A stretch of DNA of 36,753 bases from an uncultured Roseburia sp. (GCA_930989305.1 CAKNLF010000013.1:1-36753); one strand, 5' to 3'; positions 1 to 7,952 are shown, counted from the first letter of the stretch. Notes: generated by a model from the letters alone, not told the origin. Made by a program: numbers and translations.

Positions 1-105
1 CAGGCCATGGGAGACTGTATCATGCCGAGAGAAGGGGTATTCTGCAAAGTCCTTCAGGGAGGACATATCCGGAAAGGCGATACTTTTTCTCTGGTAGAGG
101 AATAA
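1..105 (+). CDS. MOSC-domain protein, C-terminal end (partial)
   Basis: The frame is open from the window edge and stops at TAA 103-105, giving about 34 residues. It reads GDCIMPREGVFCKVLQGG and ends KGDTFSLVEE. A G-(I/V)-F-x-K-V-L-x-GG stretch followed by a short x-G-D strand is how MOSC domains end; that family binds sulfur carried by molybdenum cofactor or is associated with Moco biosynthesis. The 5' part, including any catalytic Cys, lies outside the window, so family membership rests on the tail alone. The next gene starts 80 bases downstream on the same strand and may be cotranscribed. Confidence 0.6.
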   Translation, partial: QAMGDCIMPREGVFCKVLQGGHIRKGDTFSLVEE

Positions 106-185
106 AAAATTTCTCCGGACAGTTGCCATCGGCGGTCAAAATGGAGTATGCTGACAGAGAAGGCAATTGACAACGGAGGTGGAAA

Positions 186-653
186 ATGCTTTACATAGTT
201 ATACCGGCAGTGATATGTCTGGGAGAAATGCTGATCAAAAGGCGGATTGAAAAAAATCTCCAGCCGGGAGAAAAAAAGAAGATCCCCGGATTTCCGGGAA
301 GTCTGGAAAAATATCATAATTACGGACTGGCAGGGAACAAACTGGAAGATAAAAAGAAACTGGTTAAGGCTGTGAGCATAGGGGCCCTGGTGATCCTGCT
401 TGTTTGTTTTCTGCTGATTCTTCCGGCAAAAGGGAAAAAAGGACTGAAGATTGGCGGGGCGCTGATCATTGGAGGAGGACTTTCCAATGTGCTGGACCGT
501 TTCCTGAGGGGATATGTAGTGGATTATGTAAGATTAAAAACCCCCTTTAAGTGGCTGAACAAATTTATTTTTAATATCGCGGACTTCTGCCTGTTTACAG
601 GAGCTTTGATCATGCTTTTTGCCTCTCTCTGGCAGGGAGAAGGCCAGAACTGA
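186..653 (+). CDS. lspA: Signal peptidase II-like membrane protein (LspA family)
   Basis: This 155-aa membrane protein has the signal peptidase II pattern: a KYHNYGLAGN block in place of the usual N-x-G-x-A-F, then GGGLSNVLDR followed by GYVVDYV, then FNIADF. The two family aspartates are visible as D104 (NVLDR) and D133 (NIADF). Such enzymes cut the signal peptide from diacylglyceryl-prolipoproteins in the cytoplasmic membrane. The first half is divergent, with a very basic stretch around residues 17-37 and 55-62, so this may be a paralogue rather than the housekeeping LspA. ACGGAGGTGG stands 4 bases before the ATG. A terminator follows directly. Confidence 0.75.
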   Translation: MLYIVIPAVICLGEMLIKRRIEKNLQPGEKKKIPGFPGSLEKYHNYGLAGNKLEDKKKLVKAVSIGALVILLVCFLLILPAKGKKGLKIGGALIIGGGLSNVLDRFLRGYVVDYVRLKTPFKWLNKFIFNIADFCLFTGALIMLFASLWQGEGQN

Positions 654-674
654 ATCGTTGACAGGATGAAAACA

Positions 675-716
675 GTGTTGTCGCACTAAATAATTAGGGC
701 GGCAGCACTTTTTTTT
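675..716 (+). terminator. Rho-independent terminator after lspA-like gene
   Basis: GTGTTGTCGC (675-684) pairs with GCGGCAGCAC (699-708), including G-U pairs, and is followed by eight T residues. It lies 22 bases after the stop codon of the signal peptidase II-like gene. Confidence 0.85.
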
Positions 717-832
717 ACGCTCAAACAAACTCGTAATAGCGGAATCCCTTCATACTCTATTTGAAGAATCCAGGTGTTCTGTTTGATTCAGCAGTCAACG
801 GATGGTATTGCCGGTCGATCTTCTTTTGTTGA

Positions 833-1347
833 AAGGATGATCCTGAGATTTTTGTATTTCCGGATCCCATTGGTCAGAAGGCGGAGCTGTCTGGCATAAA
901 ATACAGGGACAACGATAATTTTCCGCATATGTCACTAGTAACATTGAAAATAATAATCTGCATTTTCGAAGTATAGATGACGCTCTAGTGTGGAACAAAA
1001 ATTTGTATATATCAAATACTGCACGAAGCTTTATGGATTTGTTTCGGTAAAGAATTTTTTTTCGTATCTCCTTCCGATTTTTTTATTTATCATTGGTATT
1101 TTGATTTCACATTATCTAAAAGAAGCAGATTAATAATAGTCTTGTATGTCTCGTTATTACTATTTTATCAGAATTTATAGTCCTGATGGTGATGGGCTTT
1201 GTGCCTGCAATCCCGGCTTATATAGGCAGTTTAAGTGTACAATATTGGGGTGAAAAATCTGTCTGGTTATGCGATTTTCATTTTATGATTGTAATCGTAA
1301 TTAATTTAATTCCCGTAATATTAAAAAAAATAAAATATAAATTATAA
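833..1347 (+). pseudogene. Decayed coding sequence, several broken frames
   Basis: No intact gene occupies 717-1542. Three short open stretches on the plus strand carry protein-like sequence. 833-976 contains DDPEIFVFPDPIGQKAELSG. 990-1133 (possible GTG start at 990) contains a hydrophobic segment, YLLPIFLFIIGILISHYL. 1120-1347 is hydrophobic and ends VIVINLIPVILKKIKYKL; its first ATG is at 1186, giving 53 aa. The second and third overlap in different frames and could be one frameshifted membrane protein of about 110 aa. The stretch is more AT-rich than its neighbours, and no convincing RBS precedes these frames. I do not recognise the parent genes, and the frames could instead be tiny real membrane peptides. 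Confidence 0.35.
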
Positions 1348-1433
1348 ATATAATGTGATCGAATCGTTCGGATGCCTGGTTGACGAAGATGGATGGTGTT
1401 TTTTGTGAAATTTATTTCTTTCAACCGGTTATT

Positions 1434-1453
1434 GAGAAATGTTCTCATGAGAA
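1434..1453. promoter_or_regulatory. Operator-like triple repeat upstream of the ATPase operon
   Basis: Three pentamers alternate here: GAGAA (1434-1438), TTCTC (1442-1446), GAGAA (1449-1453). They form two overlapping dyads, one of them the perfect 12-bp palindrome TTCTCATGAGAA. The site ends 14 bases before the -35 box at 1468. Its look recalls metal-regulator boxes of the Fur type, but that identity is inferred from appearance and from the P-type ATPase downstream. Confidence 0.5.
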
Positions 1454-1467
1454 ACAAGCCGATTCCA

Positions 1468-1497
1468 TTGACTGAAAATAAACGGAAGATTTATAAT
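1468..1497 (+). promoter_or_regulatory. Sigma-A promoter of the P-type ATPase operon
   Basis: TTGACT (1468-1473), an 18-base spacer, and TATAAT (1492-1497). Transcription should begin near 1504. That rules out upstream ATGs such as 1393 as starts of the first gene. Confidence 0.8.
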
Positions 1498-1542
1498 AAA
1501 TCAACGACAAGATCAGATGACGGAGAAGAAGAGGTGAGATAT

Positions 1543-1623
1543 ATGAAACGTCACAGATTTTGGGCCTATGCAGCATTGGTCTGTATGGTTTTTGCTGTTA
1601 TCAGCGGGAAACGGCATAAGTAG
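1543..1623 (+). CDS. 26-aa small membrane peptide
   Basis: MKRHRFWAYAALVCMVFAVI and a basic SGKRHK tail make a single predicted membrane helix with positive charges on both ends. A frame reaching back to 1393 exists, but the promoter at 1468-1497 lies inside it, and GAGGTGAG stands 5 bases before the ATG at 1543, so the short form is chosen. It is the first gene of the ATPase operon, 65 bases before the 88-aa protein. Function is unknown. A small accessory subunit of the metal pump is a reasonable inference from position alone. Confidence 0.6.
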   Translation: MKRHRFWAYAALVCMVFAVISGKRHK

Positions 1624-1688
1624 TGGAATGAGAAAAAATGTTGTTTAAAACGTCAAGATTAAGATGTATAAGTAAGGAGTGTAAGATC

Positions 1689-1955
1689 ATGAAATATTTA
1701 AAAAGCGCAAAAGTAATCTGTTTTCTGTCAGGAATCGCGGCAGCTTTGGTAGGAGTTAAAATGGTAAAAAGTAAAACTGTCCGTAAAGCATGTGTCGCGA
1801 CAATGGCGAAGGGAATGAAGCTGCAAAAAGATGCTCAGGAAGCTTTTCAGAATATGAAAGAAGAAGCAGAGGATCTGTGCTTTGAAGCACAGAAAAAGGC
1901 CGGACTTGCAGAGGATGAGGAAGCTTCCCAAGAAGAAAAGGCTTCTGAAGTATAA
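1689..1955 (+). CDS. DUF6110-like small protein of the ATPase operon
   Basis: This 88-aa protein has one N-terminal hydrophobic segment (about residues 9-25, VICFLSGIAAALVGVKMV), a KSK-TVRKACVATMAKGMKLQKD stretch, and a very acidic C-terminal helix rich in Glu and Ala. An upstream in-frame start at 1638 has no ribosome site, while AAGGAG (1674-1679) is 9 bases before ATG 1689. Proteins of this build (DUF6110 type) occur beside P1B ATPases in Firmicutes; that assignment is from memory and pattern. It ends 14 bases before the ATPase start, so the two are almost certainly cotranscribed. The role is not known. Confidence 0.65.
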   Translation: MKYLKSAKVICFLSGIAAALVGVKMVKSKTVRKACVATMAKGMKLQKDAQEAFQNMKEEAEDLCFEAQKKAGLAEDEEASQEEKASEV

Positions 1956-1969
1956 AGGAGGCTCCATCC

Positions 1970-4087
1970 GTGAAATATCAGATCGTATACGATAACTGGG
2001 GGCGGCTTCGTCTCCGGTGCGGACAATATGCGTTTTCAAAAAAGCAGGGATATGGAATAGAATCCCTGCTTTCTGCTGAAAAAGGAGTCCTTCAGGTAAG
2101 GACCAGCTGGGTTAACGGCGGGATACTGATCCAGTATGAAGAAGGAGCGGGACTGCGTGAACGCATCCTGAAAACAGTTGCGCAGCTGAAAAGGAACGAA
2201 CTTCAGGAGGCGGAAGCTTCCTCGGAGACAAAGCTACGGGAAATCGATGAAGAATTCAAAAGGAATCTGGCAAAAATGCTTATAAAGCGTTTTGTGATAC
2301 GTCCGCTGCTGCCAGGACCTGTGCGTCTTGCGATTACAGTATGCAAAGCGCTGGGATACTGGAAACGGGCCGGGGAAAGTCTGGCCCGGGGAAAATTGAA
2401 TGTGGAAGTACTGGACGGCGCTTCTATAGCGGCGGCATTTATTCAGCGGGACACAAATACAGCAGGTTCCATTATGTTCCTGCTCTCGGTGTCGGATCTA
2501 TTAGAAGATTATACGCACCGGAGGATGCGGAGCGCACTGTCCCAGAGTCTGGCGGTAAATGTTGATACGGTATGGCTGTGTGACCGGGATGGAAACGAGG
2601 TTTCCTGTCCTATGGAAAAAATCGCGATAGGAGACAGGATCAGGGTACGGGCCGGTTCTCTTATTCCGCTTGACGGTACTGTGACAGAAGGAGAGGCCAT
2701 GGTCAATGAATCCTCCATGACCGGAGAACCCCTTCCTGTTCTCAGAAGAAAAGGCGCTACTGTGTACGCAGGTACTGTAGTGGAGGAAGGTTCTATTGTT
2801 GTGGCCGTCCGTGCTCTTGCTTCCGACACCCGGATCAATAAGATCATTGATATGATCGATCAGTCGGAAACAATGAAGGCGGGGGTTCAGTCCAGAGCGG
2901 AGAAACTGGCAGATTCCATTGTGCCTTTCAGTTTCCTGGGAGCCTCTCTTGTATTCGCTTTTACCAGAAATCTTACAAAGGCGCTTTCTGTACTGATGGT
3001 GGACTATTCCTGTGCCATTAAGCTGTGTACGCCGATCAGTGTGATATCTGCCATGCGGGAGGCCTCTAACCGGAAAATTCTGGTTAAAGGTGGAAAGTAT
3101 CTGGAAGCTTTTGCAAAAGCTGACACGATCGTATTTGATAAGACCGGCACTTTGACAGAGGCCTGCCCTCATGTATCAAAAGTATACGCTTTTGAGCCTT
3201 ATACCAGGGAGGAAGTTTTGCGGCTTTCCGCCTGCATCGAAGAACATTTTCCCCACAGTATGGCAAAAGCAGTGGTGCGCCAGGCACAGAAGGAGAAGCT
3301 TCGCCATGAAGAAGAACATTCTGAAGTGGAATATGTGGTAGCCCATGGAGTGGTCACTGCGATCAATGGAAAAAGAGCTTTGATCGGAAGCAGACATTTT
3401 GTGGCGGAAGATGAGCACATCCCGATCAGTCCTAAACAGCAGGAAGTGATCGATCAGGAATTCAACGGATGTTCACTTCTCTATCTGGCAGTGGGCGGAG
3501 CGCTGGCAGGTATTATCGGGATTGACGATCCTCCGAGAGAAGATGCGCCAAAGATCGTTCAGGCTTTAAAGGAATGCGGGTTTGAGAATCTGATCATGAT
3601 GACAGGGGACAGTGAATCCGCAGCCAGGGAAGTCTGCGGGAAAGTAGGTATAAACAGATGGTTCTCACAGGTCCTTCCGGAAGAAAAAGCATTTATGATA
3701 GAAAAGCTGAAAGCAGAGGGGCATACTGTTATCATGGTAGGGGACGGCGTCAATGATTCTCCGGCGCTGGCTGCCGCAGATGTATCTGTTGCGGTGAAAG
3801 ACGGATCAGATATTGCGAGAGAAGTGGCGGATGTAACTTTCCTGACTTCAGATCTCTATAACCTGGTGATAATGCGGGAACTGAGCCGGCGTCTGTTCCT
3901 GCGTATAGAGAGAAATTACAGATTTATACTTACCTTTAATACAGGTCTTTTGATCTTTGGGCTTGCAGGAATACTGGCACCGGCTGCCACGGCGTTTCTG
4001 CACAATCTGTCCACAATGGGCGTTTCGGCTCTGAGTATGCGACCGTTTCTGGAGGAGAGAAAAACAGGAGAGATACAGGAAAAATAG
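1970..4087 (+). CDS. Heavy-metal P1B-type ATPase with atypical metal motif
   Basis: This 705-aa cation-pumping ATPase starts at GTG 1970 after AAAGGAGG. Residues 1-75 look like an HMA-type fold (YDNWGRLRLRCG) without a CxxC metal site. Signatures follow in order: TGEP (T251), a membrane motif SCAIKLCTP (347-355), the phosphorylation site DKTGTLT (D390), a degenerate HP motif in EEHFPHS, MMTGD, and GDGVNDSPALAAADV (from G591). P1B pumps normally carry CPC, SPC or similar here; S-C-A with a second Cys five residues on is unusual, so the metal cannot be named from the usual code. The ion (Fe, Mn, Zn, Co or other) is undetermined. Two small proteins precede it in the operon, and a bidirectional terminator follows. 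Confidence 0.9.
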   Translation: MKYQIVYDNWGRLRLRCGQYAFSKKQGYGIESLLSAEKGVLQVRTSWVNGGILIQYEEGAGLRERILKTVAQLKRNELQEAEASSETKLREIDEEFKRNLAKMLIKRFVIRPLLPGPVRLAITVCKALGYWKRAGESLARGKLNVEVLDGASIAAAFIQRDTNTAGSIMFLLSVSDLLEDYTHRRMRSALSQSLAVNVDTVWLCDRDGNEVSCPMEKIAIGDRIRVRAGSLIPLDGTVTEGEAMVNESSMTGEPLPVLRRKGATVYAGTVVEEGSIVVAVRALASDTRINKIIDMIDQSETMKAGVQSRAEKLADSIVPFSFLGASLVFAFTRNLTKALSVLMVDYSCAIKLCTPISVISAMREASNRKILVKGGKYLEAFAKADTIVFDKTGTLTEACPHVSKVYAFEPYTREEVLRLSACIEEHFPHSMAKAVVRQAQKEKLRHEEEHSEVEYVVAHGVVTAINGKRALIGSRHFVAEDEHIPISPKQQEVIDQEFNGCSLLYLAVGGALAGIIGIDDPPREDAPKIVQALKECGFENLIMMTGDSESAAREVCGKVGINRWFSQVLPEEKAFMIEKLKAEGHTVIMVGDGVNDSPALAAADVSVAVKDGSDIAREVADVTFLTSDLYNLVIMRELSRRLFLRIERNYRFILTFNTGLLIFGLAGILAPAATAFLHNLSTMGVSALSMRPFLEERKTGEIQEK

Positions 4088-4105
4088 AATAAAACGGGAT
4101 GAGAG

Positions 4106-4146
4106 AAAAGGGTACCGCAGTCAGTTGGACTGAACGGGCCCTTTTT
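4106..4146. terminator. Bidirectional terminator between convergent genes
   Basis: AAAAGGG (4106-4112) pairs with CCCTTTT (4139-4145), and CAGTC pairs with GACTG within the stem. T runs at both ends let it serve the ATPase operon and the convergent repair operon. Confidence 0.8.
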
Positions 4147-4157
4147 GCGGGTACGAC

Positions 4158-4928
4158 TTAAATATCCGGGTCCGGGGAAAATTCCACAGCGTATTTCCGG
4201 TACCAAAGAGGCAGATGGGTCCGCTGACAGGCAGGATTTTTTCGTTCCTTTATGGCAATGTTCTGAAAGAATCCGGTCCACATATCAGTATAAATATCCT
4301 GTTGAAAATAGTCCTGACGTATCAGAGTCAGCTCATCTGCAGAAAGAGAGGTCAGATAAGTCTCATCCGCTGCAGGGTGTACAGCGGCCAGTCTGCGGTT
4401 TACATCTGTGATCATCCAGTTTTCCGAAGGCATTCTGTCCTCAAAAGACGGGTACAGGAGAGGCAGAATGTTGGATTTGGGCTCGATCAGAGCGCTGAGT
4501 ACGCCGTTTTCAGAGGAGGAAAAGCGGGTGAATTCCCGAAAAAGGTGGGTTTCGTTGGAGACTTTTCTGTCCAGCTCAAAGAAAGCCATTACAGCCGGGT
4601 GGGACAACATGGACAAAACTCTGCTGCCATAGTAAAAGCCCAGAAGAAGAAAACGGTAGATTATGTCCAGCTTTTCCGGATGTTCAGAGGCAGCGCAGCG
4701 AAAGACCATATGATAAGCCCGCCGGGATATTTTCTGCTGAATGGCCCGGATGACTTTGCGGCACTTTTCCATATCACCATCTGTATGGCGGTACTCGCAG
4801 AACAATTCCAGGTTTCCTATAGGTTCTGTTTTCAGTTTTATGTTTTTATGGCCCGCTTTGCTGGACCAGGCTTCGTAAATGCAGGTCATCATAGCTTCAA
4901 AAGTGTCTTCGCAGGTGAATACGATCAT
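4158..4928 (-). CDS. TIGR03915-type putative DNA metabolism protein (DUF4130)
   Basis: This 256-aa soluble protein starts MIVFTCEDTFEAMMTCIYEA and matches the family found next to the TIGR03916 radical-SAM protein. Near residues 170-225 it has a conserved-looking D-R-x-P-x-E-N-W and D-N/E-x-R-R-x-A-x-H pattern (FEDRMPSENWMITDVNRRLA). Some relatives are fused to a uracil-DNA-glycosylase-like domain; this copy stops at 256 aa with no such domain. It follows the radical-SAM gene by 18 bases and is clearly its operon partner. The reaction is not established; a role in recognising or repairing modified DNA is inferred from the family. Confidence 0.85.
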   Translation of the reverse strand: MIVFTCEDTFEAMMTCIYEAWSSKAGHKNIKLKTEPIGNLELFCEYRHTDGDMEKCRKVIRAIQQKISRRAYHMVFRCAASEHPEKLDIIYRFLLLGFYYGSRVLSMLSHPAVMAFFELDRKVSNETHLFREFTRFSSSENGVLSALIEPKSNILPLLYPSFEDRMPSENWMITDVNRRLAAVHPAADETYLTSLSADELTLIRQDYFQQDIYTDMWTGFFQNIAIKERKNPACQRTHLPLWYRKYAVEFSPDPDI

Positions 4929-4946
4929 AATGGTACACTCCTTATC

Positions 4947-6377
4947 TTATTTCAGTCCCATATCATCAAACAGGGAAAGCTGACGCCAGTTTTCATGGGC
5001 AGACTGTCCGATCCGGCGGGTATATCCTTCCTGTTCGGCTGTCAGCTGTCGGGTAAGATAGTTTTCTTCCAGGCGAATGGGATAGAGAGTTTTTCCTTTG
5101 CATGTAATAAAGTACTGGGCTCTTTTTAACACTACCCCCATTTTTTTTAATGATTCAAAGGTCAGGGAACCGCTTTTTCTGGATTTTACAATACGAAGGG
5201 CGGATTTGTTCCCGATACCGGGTACCCGAAGAAGGGAAGCGTAATCTGCAGTATGGACCTCTATGGGAAACTGCTCCAGATGACGCAGGGCCCATTCGCA
5301 TTTGGGATCAATATGGGGATTGAAATTGGGCCGTTCCGTTGACAGCAGTTCATCCGCCCGAAATCCGTAATAGCGCAGTAGCCAGTCCGCCTGATAAAGA
5401 CGATGTTCCCTAAGCAGCGGCACAGCAGTGCCTGGAGGGGGAAGCCCAGGTTCATCGTTAAGGGGAATATAAGCGGAAAAAAATACCCGCTTCAGATCAA
5501 ACTGTTGATACAGCGCCTGTGTAACAGAAAGAATCTGGAAATCCGTCTCCTCTGTGGCGCCGATGATCATCTGTGTGCTCTGTCCCGCAGGGACAAAGGA
5601 CCGGTCTGCGCGGACGGAGTCGGGAAGGAAGGCGCTTGTTTTTGCAGGCGTTTCCGATAACAGTTTCCGGGAAGGCGCAGTGTCAAAAATAGTGCCGGAA
5701 AGATACCGGTTAGCACTGCTGCGTTCCAGCCGCGGATCTTTTCCGGTGAGCATACGGTGTTCACTGATCCGATCCTGGATCTGGCGCATGGGGGATAGTA
5801 TGGATTCGCGGGTCTTGGCCGGCGCCAGTGCGCGCAGCCCTTCACTGGTAGGAAGTTCCAGATTGATGCTCATTCGGTCCGCGTAATATCCGGTGCGTTC
5901 GATCAGTTCTGCAGGGGCATGGGGAATAGCCTTCACATGGATATAGCCGTTAAAACGGAAGCGGGTACGAAGAAGATACACTGTATGGCAGATCTGTTCC
6001 ATAGTGTAAACTGGATTTTTGCAGACAGCGGAACTTAAGAACAATCCTTCTATATAATTACGTTTATAAAATTCCATTACAAGGCTGCATATTTCCTCCG
6101 GCAGAAATGTGGCCCGGGGGGTTTCATTGCTGCATCGGCTCTGACAATATTTACAGTCGTAAATACAGTCGTTGCTGAACAGGATTTTTAAAAGGGAAAT
6201 ACACCGTCCATCTGCGGAAAAGCTGTGGCAGATGCCGGCAGCGCAGGAATTACCAAGAAATCCCTTTTTCCCCCGGCGGTCAGAACCGCTTGATGTGCAC
6301 GCAACATCATATTTTGCTGCATCGGCAAGTATATTCAGTTTTTCTGTGAGAGACAGGGTGCTTTTTATAATTTCCAT
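4947..6377 (-). CDS. Putative DNA modification/repair radical SAM protein (TIGR03916)
   Basis: This 476-aa protein has the radical-SAM cluster motif CxxxCxxC at C71, C75 and C78 (NDCIYDCKYCQSRC). Extra cysteines at 27, 45, 50 and 59 precede it (NSCAAGIC). The C-terminal third carries a helix-hairpin-helix DNA-binding motif, LLRVPGIGNKSALRIV. These features define the TIGR03916 family, which combines S-adenosylmethionine radical chemistry with a DNA-binding end and is linked genetically to TIGR03915. Length is as expected. GAGGT precedes the ATG. The promoter is flanked by two LexA-like boxes, which supports a repair role induced by DNA damage. Substrate lesion and product are unknown. Confidence 0.9.
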   Translation of the reverse strand: MEIIKSTLSLTEKLNILADAAKYDVACTSSGSDRRGKKGFLGNSCAAGICHSFSADGRCISLLKILFSNDCIYDCKYCQSRCSNETPRATFLPEEICSLVMEFYKRNYIEGLFLSSAVCKNPVYTMEQICHTVYLLRTRFRFNGYIHVKAIPHAPAELIERTGYYADRMSINLELPTSEGLRALAPAKTRESILSPMRQIQDRISEHRMLTGKDPRLERSSANRYLSGTIFDTAPSRKLLSETPAKTSAFLPDSVRADRSFVPAGQSTQMIIGATEETDFQILSVTQALYQQFDLKRVFFSAYIPLNDEPGLPPPGTAVPLLREHRLYQADWLLRYYGFRADELLSTERPNFNPHIDPKCEWALRHLEQFPIEVHTADYASLLRVPGIGNKSALRIVKSRKSGSLTFESLKKMGVVLKRAQYFITCKGKTLYPIRLEENYLTRQLTAEQEGYTRRIGQSAHENWRQLSLFDDMGLK

Positions 6378-6386
6378 TTTAAACCT

Positions 6387-6400
6387 CGAATATATGTTCT
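6387..6400. promoter_or_regulatory. LexA/DinR-like SOS box 1 (promoter-proximal)
   Basis: CGAATATATGTTCT matches the Firmicute SOS consensus CGAACRNRYGTTYG at 12 of 14 positions. It lies between the -10 box of the radical-SAM gene and its start codon. Confidence 0.55.
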
Positions 6401-6406
6401 GGTTAA

Positions 6407-6435
6407 ACTATAACACAATGAAAAGGATATTACAA
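6407..6435 (-). promoter_or_regulatory. Promoter of the radical-SAM repair operon
   Basis: Read on the minus strand: TTGTAA (6435-6430), a 17-base spacer, TATAGT (6412-6407). It sits between two SOS-box-like palindromes. Confidence 0.7.
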
Positions 6436-6442
6436 GAAAAAA

Positions 6443-6456
6443 CAAACATATGTTTG
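6443..6456. promoter_or_regulatory. LexA/DinR-like SOS box 2
   Basis: CAAACATATGTTTG matches CGAACRNRYGTTYG at 13 of 14 positions and lies within the perfect 16-bp palindrome ACAAACATATGTTTGT (6442-6457). It ends 7 bases from the -35 box of the radical-SAM promoter. Confidence 0.65.
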
Positions 6457-6471
6457 TGCATTCCTGCTATA

Positions 6472-6491
6472 TACCAAGTTACTTTTTGGTA
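6472..6491. promoter_or_regulatory. Operator-like inverted repeat upstream of the MATE gene
   Basis: TACCAA (6472-6477) and TTGGTA (6486-6491) form an inverted repeat. A nested TTAC/GTAA dyad overlaps it. It ends 5 bases before the -35 box. The style resembles HxlR or MarR family sites, but no such regulator gene is in the window. Confidence 0.35.
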
Positions 6492-6496
6492 AGAAT

Positions 6497-6525
6497 TTGA
6501 AGTGGCGTAAAAAAGAGCGTATAAT
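6497..6525 (+). promoter_or_regulatory. Promoter of the MATE transporter gene
   Basis: TTGAAG (6497-6502), a 17-base spacer, TATAAT (6520-6525). The leader to the GTG start at 6582 is about 50 bases. Confidence 0.75.
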
Positions 6526-6581
6526 TACTCAAGAAAAACGGTTAAAACAGAACCGGAAAATGAAAAAGGAGTTGGTCAAAA

Positions 6582-7952
6582 GTGGAAAAAGAATCTTTTT
6601 TCACGCGGGACAAGTCTTTTTATAAGACTTTGTTTCATTTAATGGTCATTGTCGCCCTGCAGAATCTTGTTGCGTACAGTGTTAATATGGCGGATAATAT
6701 TATGCTTGGCGCCTATGATCAGACAGCACTTTCCGGGGCGGCAACGGTAAACCAGATATTTTTCATGGTGCAGCAGGTCACCCTTTCCATCGGAGAAGCC
6801 CTTGTTGTGCTCGGGTCCCAGTACTGGGGACAAAAGAGGACAGAACCGATCTGCAGGCTTACTGGCATTGCACTGAAGCTGGGAGTAATCTGCGGAGTCA
6901 TTATCCTGATCGCTGTTACGGTGGCACCGGAGCAAATCTTGTATATCTTTACAGATGATCCGGCTATTGTGGCGGCAGGTATGGATTACTTGGATATTAT
7001 TAAATATACTTTTGTGCTGTTTATTATTACCAATGTATTTATGGCAGCTTTGCGCTGCGTGGAAACGGTCAATATTTCTTTTTATATTTCCGTGATTTCC
7101 CTGCTGGTGGATGTGGCTATCAACTACTGTTTGATCTTCGGTAAATTCGGATGCCCGGAAATGGGTGTTCGGGGCGCGGCGATCGGGACTCTTGTAGCTC
7201 GTATTGTAGAGCTGCTGATCGTAGTACTGTATGCAGCCTTTAAGGATAAGAAACTGCAGCTGTTTAAAAACAATTTCTTGAAATTTGATAGAGATTTGCG
7301 CCGGGATTACAGAAAAATTGCTGTTCCGGTTATCCTTTCCCAGATTCTGTGGGCGGTATCCGTACCTATGCAGACTGCTATCCTGGGACATCTTTCTTCT
7401 GATGCTATTGCTGCGAACTCGGTGGCGACAACTTTCTATCAGTATCTGAAGGTCGTTGTACAGGCCATGTGTTCCGCTACAGCCGTTATGGTGGGAAGTA
7501 CCATCGGACGGGGGGATATGCGCAGGATCAAATCAGATGCCCGTACACTGGAATGTATTGATCTGCTGATCGGTATCATACTGGGCGTTCTGCTGTTCTC
7601 TTTGAGAAACTTCCTGCTGAGTTTCTACAACCTGAGCGATACGGCCACAACCCTGTCGCTCCAGTTGATCGTGGTTCTGAGTTTTGTTATGGTGGGAATG
7701 TCCTATCAGATGCCTGTAAGTATGGGGATCATTCGTGGCGGCGGAGATGCCAGGTTTACCATGATCATGAATCTGGTAAGTACCTGGGCCATTGTTATGC
7801 CTCTTTCCTTTATGAGCGCGTTTTGGTGGAAATGGCCGGTAGTAGCGGTAGTTATTATGATCCAGTCAGATCAGATCTTCAAATGTCTTCCAACCTTCAT
7901 ACGGCTGCGAAGTTATAAGTGGATCAAGAAATTGACGAGAAAAGAAGCCTGA
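6582..7952 (+). CDS. MATE family efflux transporter
   Basis: This 456-aa integral membrane protein has about 12 hydrophobic segments in two similar halves, the MATE architecture. It starts with a soluble KESFFTRDKSFYKTLFHLM and the first helix contains the NMADNIMLG motif typical of the family, where antiport with Na+ or H+ expels drugs or metabolites. The start is GTG at 6582, with AAAAAGGA about 11 bases upstream; an ATG at 6560 is in another frame. The LysR gene follows 42 bases later, probably in the same transcript. The substrate cannot be read from sequence. Confidence 0.9.
   Translation: MEKESFFTRDKSFYKTLFHLMVIVALQNLVAYSVNMADNIMLGAYDQTALSGAATVNQIFFMVQQVTLSIGEALVVLGSQYWGQKRTEPICRLTGIALKLGVICGVIILIAVTVAPEQILYIFTDDPAIVAAGMDYLDIIKYTFVLFIITNVFMAALRCVETVNISFYISVISLLVDVAINYCLIFGKFGCPEMGVRGAAIGTLVARIVELLIVVLYAAFKDKKLQLFKNNFLKFDRDLRRDYRKIAVPVILSQILWAVSVPMQTAILGHLSSDAIAANSVATTFYQYLKVVVQAMCSATAVMVGSTIGRGDMRRIKSDARTLECIDLLIGIILGVLLFSLRNFLLSFYNLSDTATTLSLQLIVVLSFVMVGMSYQMPVSMGIIRGGGDARFTMIMNLVSTWAIVMPLSFMSAFWWKWPVVAVVIMIQSDQIFKCLPTFIRLRSYKWIKKLTRKEA

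Noticed and set aside
1393..1542. Longer start for the 26-aa peptide gene (76 aa)
   Set aside because: The promoter at 1468-1497 and the transcription start near 1504 lie inside this extension, and the ribosome site is before 1543.
4215..5129. Long plus-strand frame of 304 codons
   Set aside because: It is antisense to the TIGR03915 gene and the end of the radical-SAM gene, and has no ribosome site or recognisable domain.
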